Part shown: one piece after another, positions 62,847 through 64,000 of the stretch
Position numbering within the stretch: the stretch's first letter is position 1
Layout of the letters: each line of letters opens with the position of its first letter
From: Marivirga lumbricoides
Lineage (GTDB): Bacteria > Bacteroidota > Bacteroidia > Cytophagales > Cyclobacteriaceae
DNA length: 64,000 bases
NCBI RefSeq assembly: GCF_014636295.1
Contig: NZ_BMEC01000014.1
Span: 62,001-126,000, forward strand
Direction: 5' to 3'
Position numbers and translations under genes: made by a program
The notes under the pieces: model-generated
The model's input: the letters and a program-made list of their open reading frames with translations, nothing else
Databases searched by the model: none
What the model was told of the DNA's origin: nothing

Positions 62847-63587
62847 ATGCTTACCAAGAATAATACAAAGTTCATCAAATCTCTGCAATTAAAGAAATTC
62901 AGACAAAAAGAACGACTATTTATTGTTGAAGGGGAGAAAAATACGGTTGAACTACTACAGTCATCTTACAAAATTCGTACCCTGATTATATCTTCAAAGT
63001 TTTCAGAGAAATATTCGCACATTTTAAGAGAGAAAAGTGTGGCTACCACAATTGCTGATGAAAAAACTATAGGTACATTAGGCACTTATCAATCTAACGA
63101 AATGGCCCTGGCAGTTGTGGAAGAACCCTCTTCCTTTTACTATAATGATTCGGGCTTCCAAATTATATTAGATGACATAAGAGACCCCGGTAATTTGGGT
63201 ACGATTATCAGAATCGCTGATTGGTATGGAATTAAAAATATTATTTGTTCAGAAACCAGCTCTGAATTTTTCAATCCGAAAGTAATCAGTGCTTCAATGG
63301 GATCTATTTTTAGGGTGAATTTATTCAGACACGATTTAGAAGAGTTTCTTAATGAAAATCCTGAGAAAAAAGTCTACGGAGCTTTAATGAATGGAGAAAA
63401 TGTTCATCAGGTTGAATTTGATCAGAATGGTTTCCTGATGATAGGAAACGAATCTCATGGAATAAGTAAAACGCTTCTACCTCTTATCTCACACAAAATC
63501 ACAATTCCTCGACTAGGGTCTGCGGAATCGCTGAATGCAGCTATGGCCACAGGTATAATATGTGACAATGTATTTAGGAGAACCTAG
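62847..63587 (+). CDS. SpoU/TrmH-family RNA 2'-O-methyltransferase
   Basis: The 246-residue enzyme methylates ribose in tRNA or rRNA. The N-terminal substrate-binding part reads SLQLKKFRQKERLFIVEGEK; the knotted C-terminal domain has all three SpoU motifs, DDIRDPGNLGTIIRIADWYG, LMIGNESHGIS and IPRLGSAESLNAAMATGI. The target nucleotide cannot be told. Its start at ATG 62847 lies only 20 bases from the divergent TamL-like start. Confidence 0.93.
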   Translation: MLTKNNTKFIKSLQLKKFRQKERLFIVEGEKNTVELLQSSYKIRTLIISSKFSEKYSHILREKSVATTIADEKTIGTLGTYQSNEMALAVVEEPSSFYYNDSGFQIILDDIRDPGNLGTIIRIADWYGIKNIICSETSSEFFNPKVISASMGSIFRVNLFRHDLEEFLNENPEKKVYGALMNGENVHQVEFDQNGFLMIGNESHGISKTLLPLISHKITIPRLGSAESLNAAMATGIICDNVFRRT

Positions 63588-63632
63588 GCAGAAGCAAAAG
63601 GCATTTAGAAGTAAAGACTGGAAATACTCACC

Positions 63633-64000
63633 TTAGAAAAAATCTTTACCTGCTGCTTCTTCAGTTACCCTTTTAGCATTTTCTTTTCCCAGGTATGAAT
63701 CTATTAAACCGTGGGCCAGGTATAATAAAGGAGTAAGAATTATCGCTATCACACCTTTATAAATATAATTGATGGTTCCCACGGAAACAATTTGCTCAAA
63801 CGACCAATTACCAAAAAGGTAAAAAGCTATTCCTAATACCAGATAACTATCAATTAGTTGACTCACCAGGGTGGATCCTGTAGCCCTCAGCCATATTTTT
63901 CCTTCTCCGGTAAATTTCCGTAATTTCTGAAAAACGAGGACATCTAAAAATTGCCCGACAAGAAATGCCGTTAAAGAACCAACTATAATTCCTAACCCCT
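63633..64000 (-). CDS. YhhQ/VUT family queuosine precursor transporter (5' end cut by window)
   Basis: The frame is open to base 64000 on the minus strand, so the N-terminus lies outside. The visible part reads GIIVGSLTAFLVGQFLDVLV, then GEGKIWLRATGSTLVSQLIDS and YKGVIAIILTPLLYLAHGLI, matching the DUF165/VUT pattern (TSTLVSQLIDS). The internal GTG at 63866 is not the start. YhhQ imports preQ0/preQ1 bases for queuosine synthesis; Bacteroidota members may differ in substrate. Confidence 0.85.
   Translation of the reverse strand, partial: GLGIIVGSLTAFLVGQFLDVLVFQKLRKFTGEGKIWLRATGSTLVSQLIDSYLVLGIAFYLFGNWSFEQIVSVGTINYIYKGVIAIILTPLLYLAHGLIDSYLGKENAKRVTEEAAGKDFF

Overview
The window reads as chromosomal DNA of a Bacteroidota bacterium, most likely a Cytophagales member (Marivirga/Fulvivirga-like; the genus is a guess). 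The evidence is AT-rich DNA, several promoter -7 elements of the form TAnnTTTG, the type IX secretion translocon gene sprA, proteins with T9SS C-terminal sorting domains, a MASE1 histidine kinase, Bacteroidota-type families (DUF4837, DUF4292, DUF4199, TamL-like, CarboxypepD_reg-like domains) and a Na+-translocating NADH:quinone reductase. I saw no rRNA, tRNA, CRISPR array, transposase or phage gene.

Layout. 1-5.4 kb: the 3' part of a MASE1 sensor kinase, a short VIT1-like gene remnant, a di-heme cytochrome c peroxidase lipoprotein and a PhoX/DUF839-like lipoprotein. 5.8-17.5 kb (all minus): maeB-ruvA-sprA-gcvH-vanZ-tonB, closed by a strong terminator. 17.7-28.9 kb (all minus): a long envelope and housekeeping cluster reading flippase, dut, sugar nucleotidyltransferase, TPR lipid-envelope-type protein, DUF4292, EnvC-like factor, tatA, gatA, LysM transglycosylase, DUF4837. 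29-34 kb: a crotonase with a textbook Bacteroidota promoter, a pair of paralogous T9SS cargo genes (the first broken by one nonsense codon) and a fasciclin protein. 34-38 kb: an ABC1 kinase/TetR bicistron and an unusual zinc-ribbon SDR.

38-45 kb is the most distinctive region. Two paralogous lipoproteins of unknown function flank a divergent signalling locus. That locus holds a VWA protein with a SusC-like N-terminus, an ECF-type sigma factor, and a membrane protein joining an anti-sigma-like N-terminus to a CarboxypepD_reg-like domain and a TonB C-terminal domain; a DUF72 gene follows. 45-51 kb: addB and addA, with a small membrane ORF in the addA leader. 51.4-56.8 kb: DUF502 and nqrABCDE, with no nqrF at the locus. 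56.9-58.7 kb: ispH, cmk and a 45-residue lipoprotein gene. 58.9-64 kb: two tandem DUF4199 genes, a coiled-coil protein, a TamL-like outer membrane assembly protein, a SpoU methyltransferase and the end of a YhhQ-type transporter.

How the genes fit together. Much of the window serves the cell envelope: SprA exports proteins carrying the type of sorting domain seen in the two cargo paralogs, TonB and Nqr supply and use ion gradients, TamL inserts outer membrane proteins, and the flippase, nucleotidyltransferase, EnvC-like protein and transglycosylase act on polysaccharide and peptidoglycan. Several starts are non-ATG (sprA, gatA, DUF4837, TPR, nqrC, the sigma and anti-sigma genes). All assignments come from reading the sequence by eye; no database search was run.
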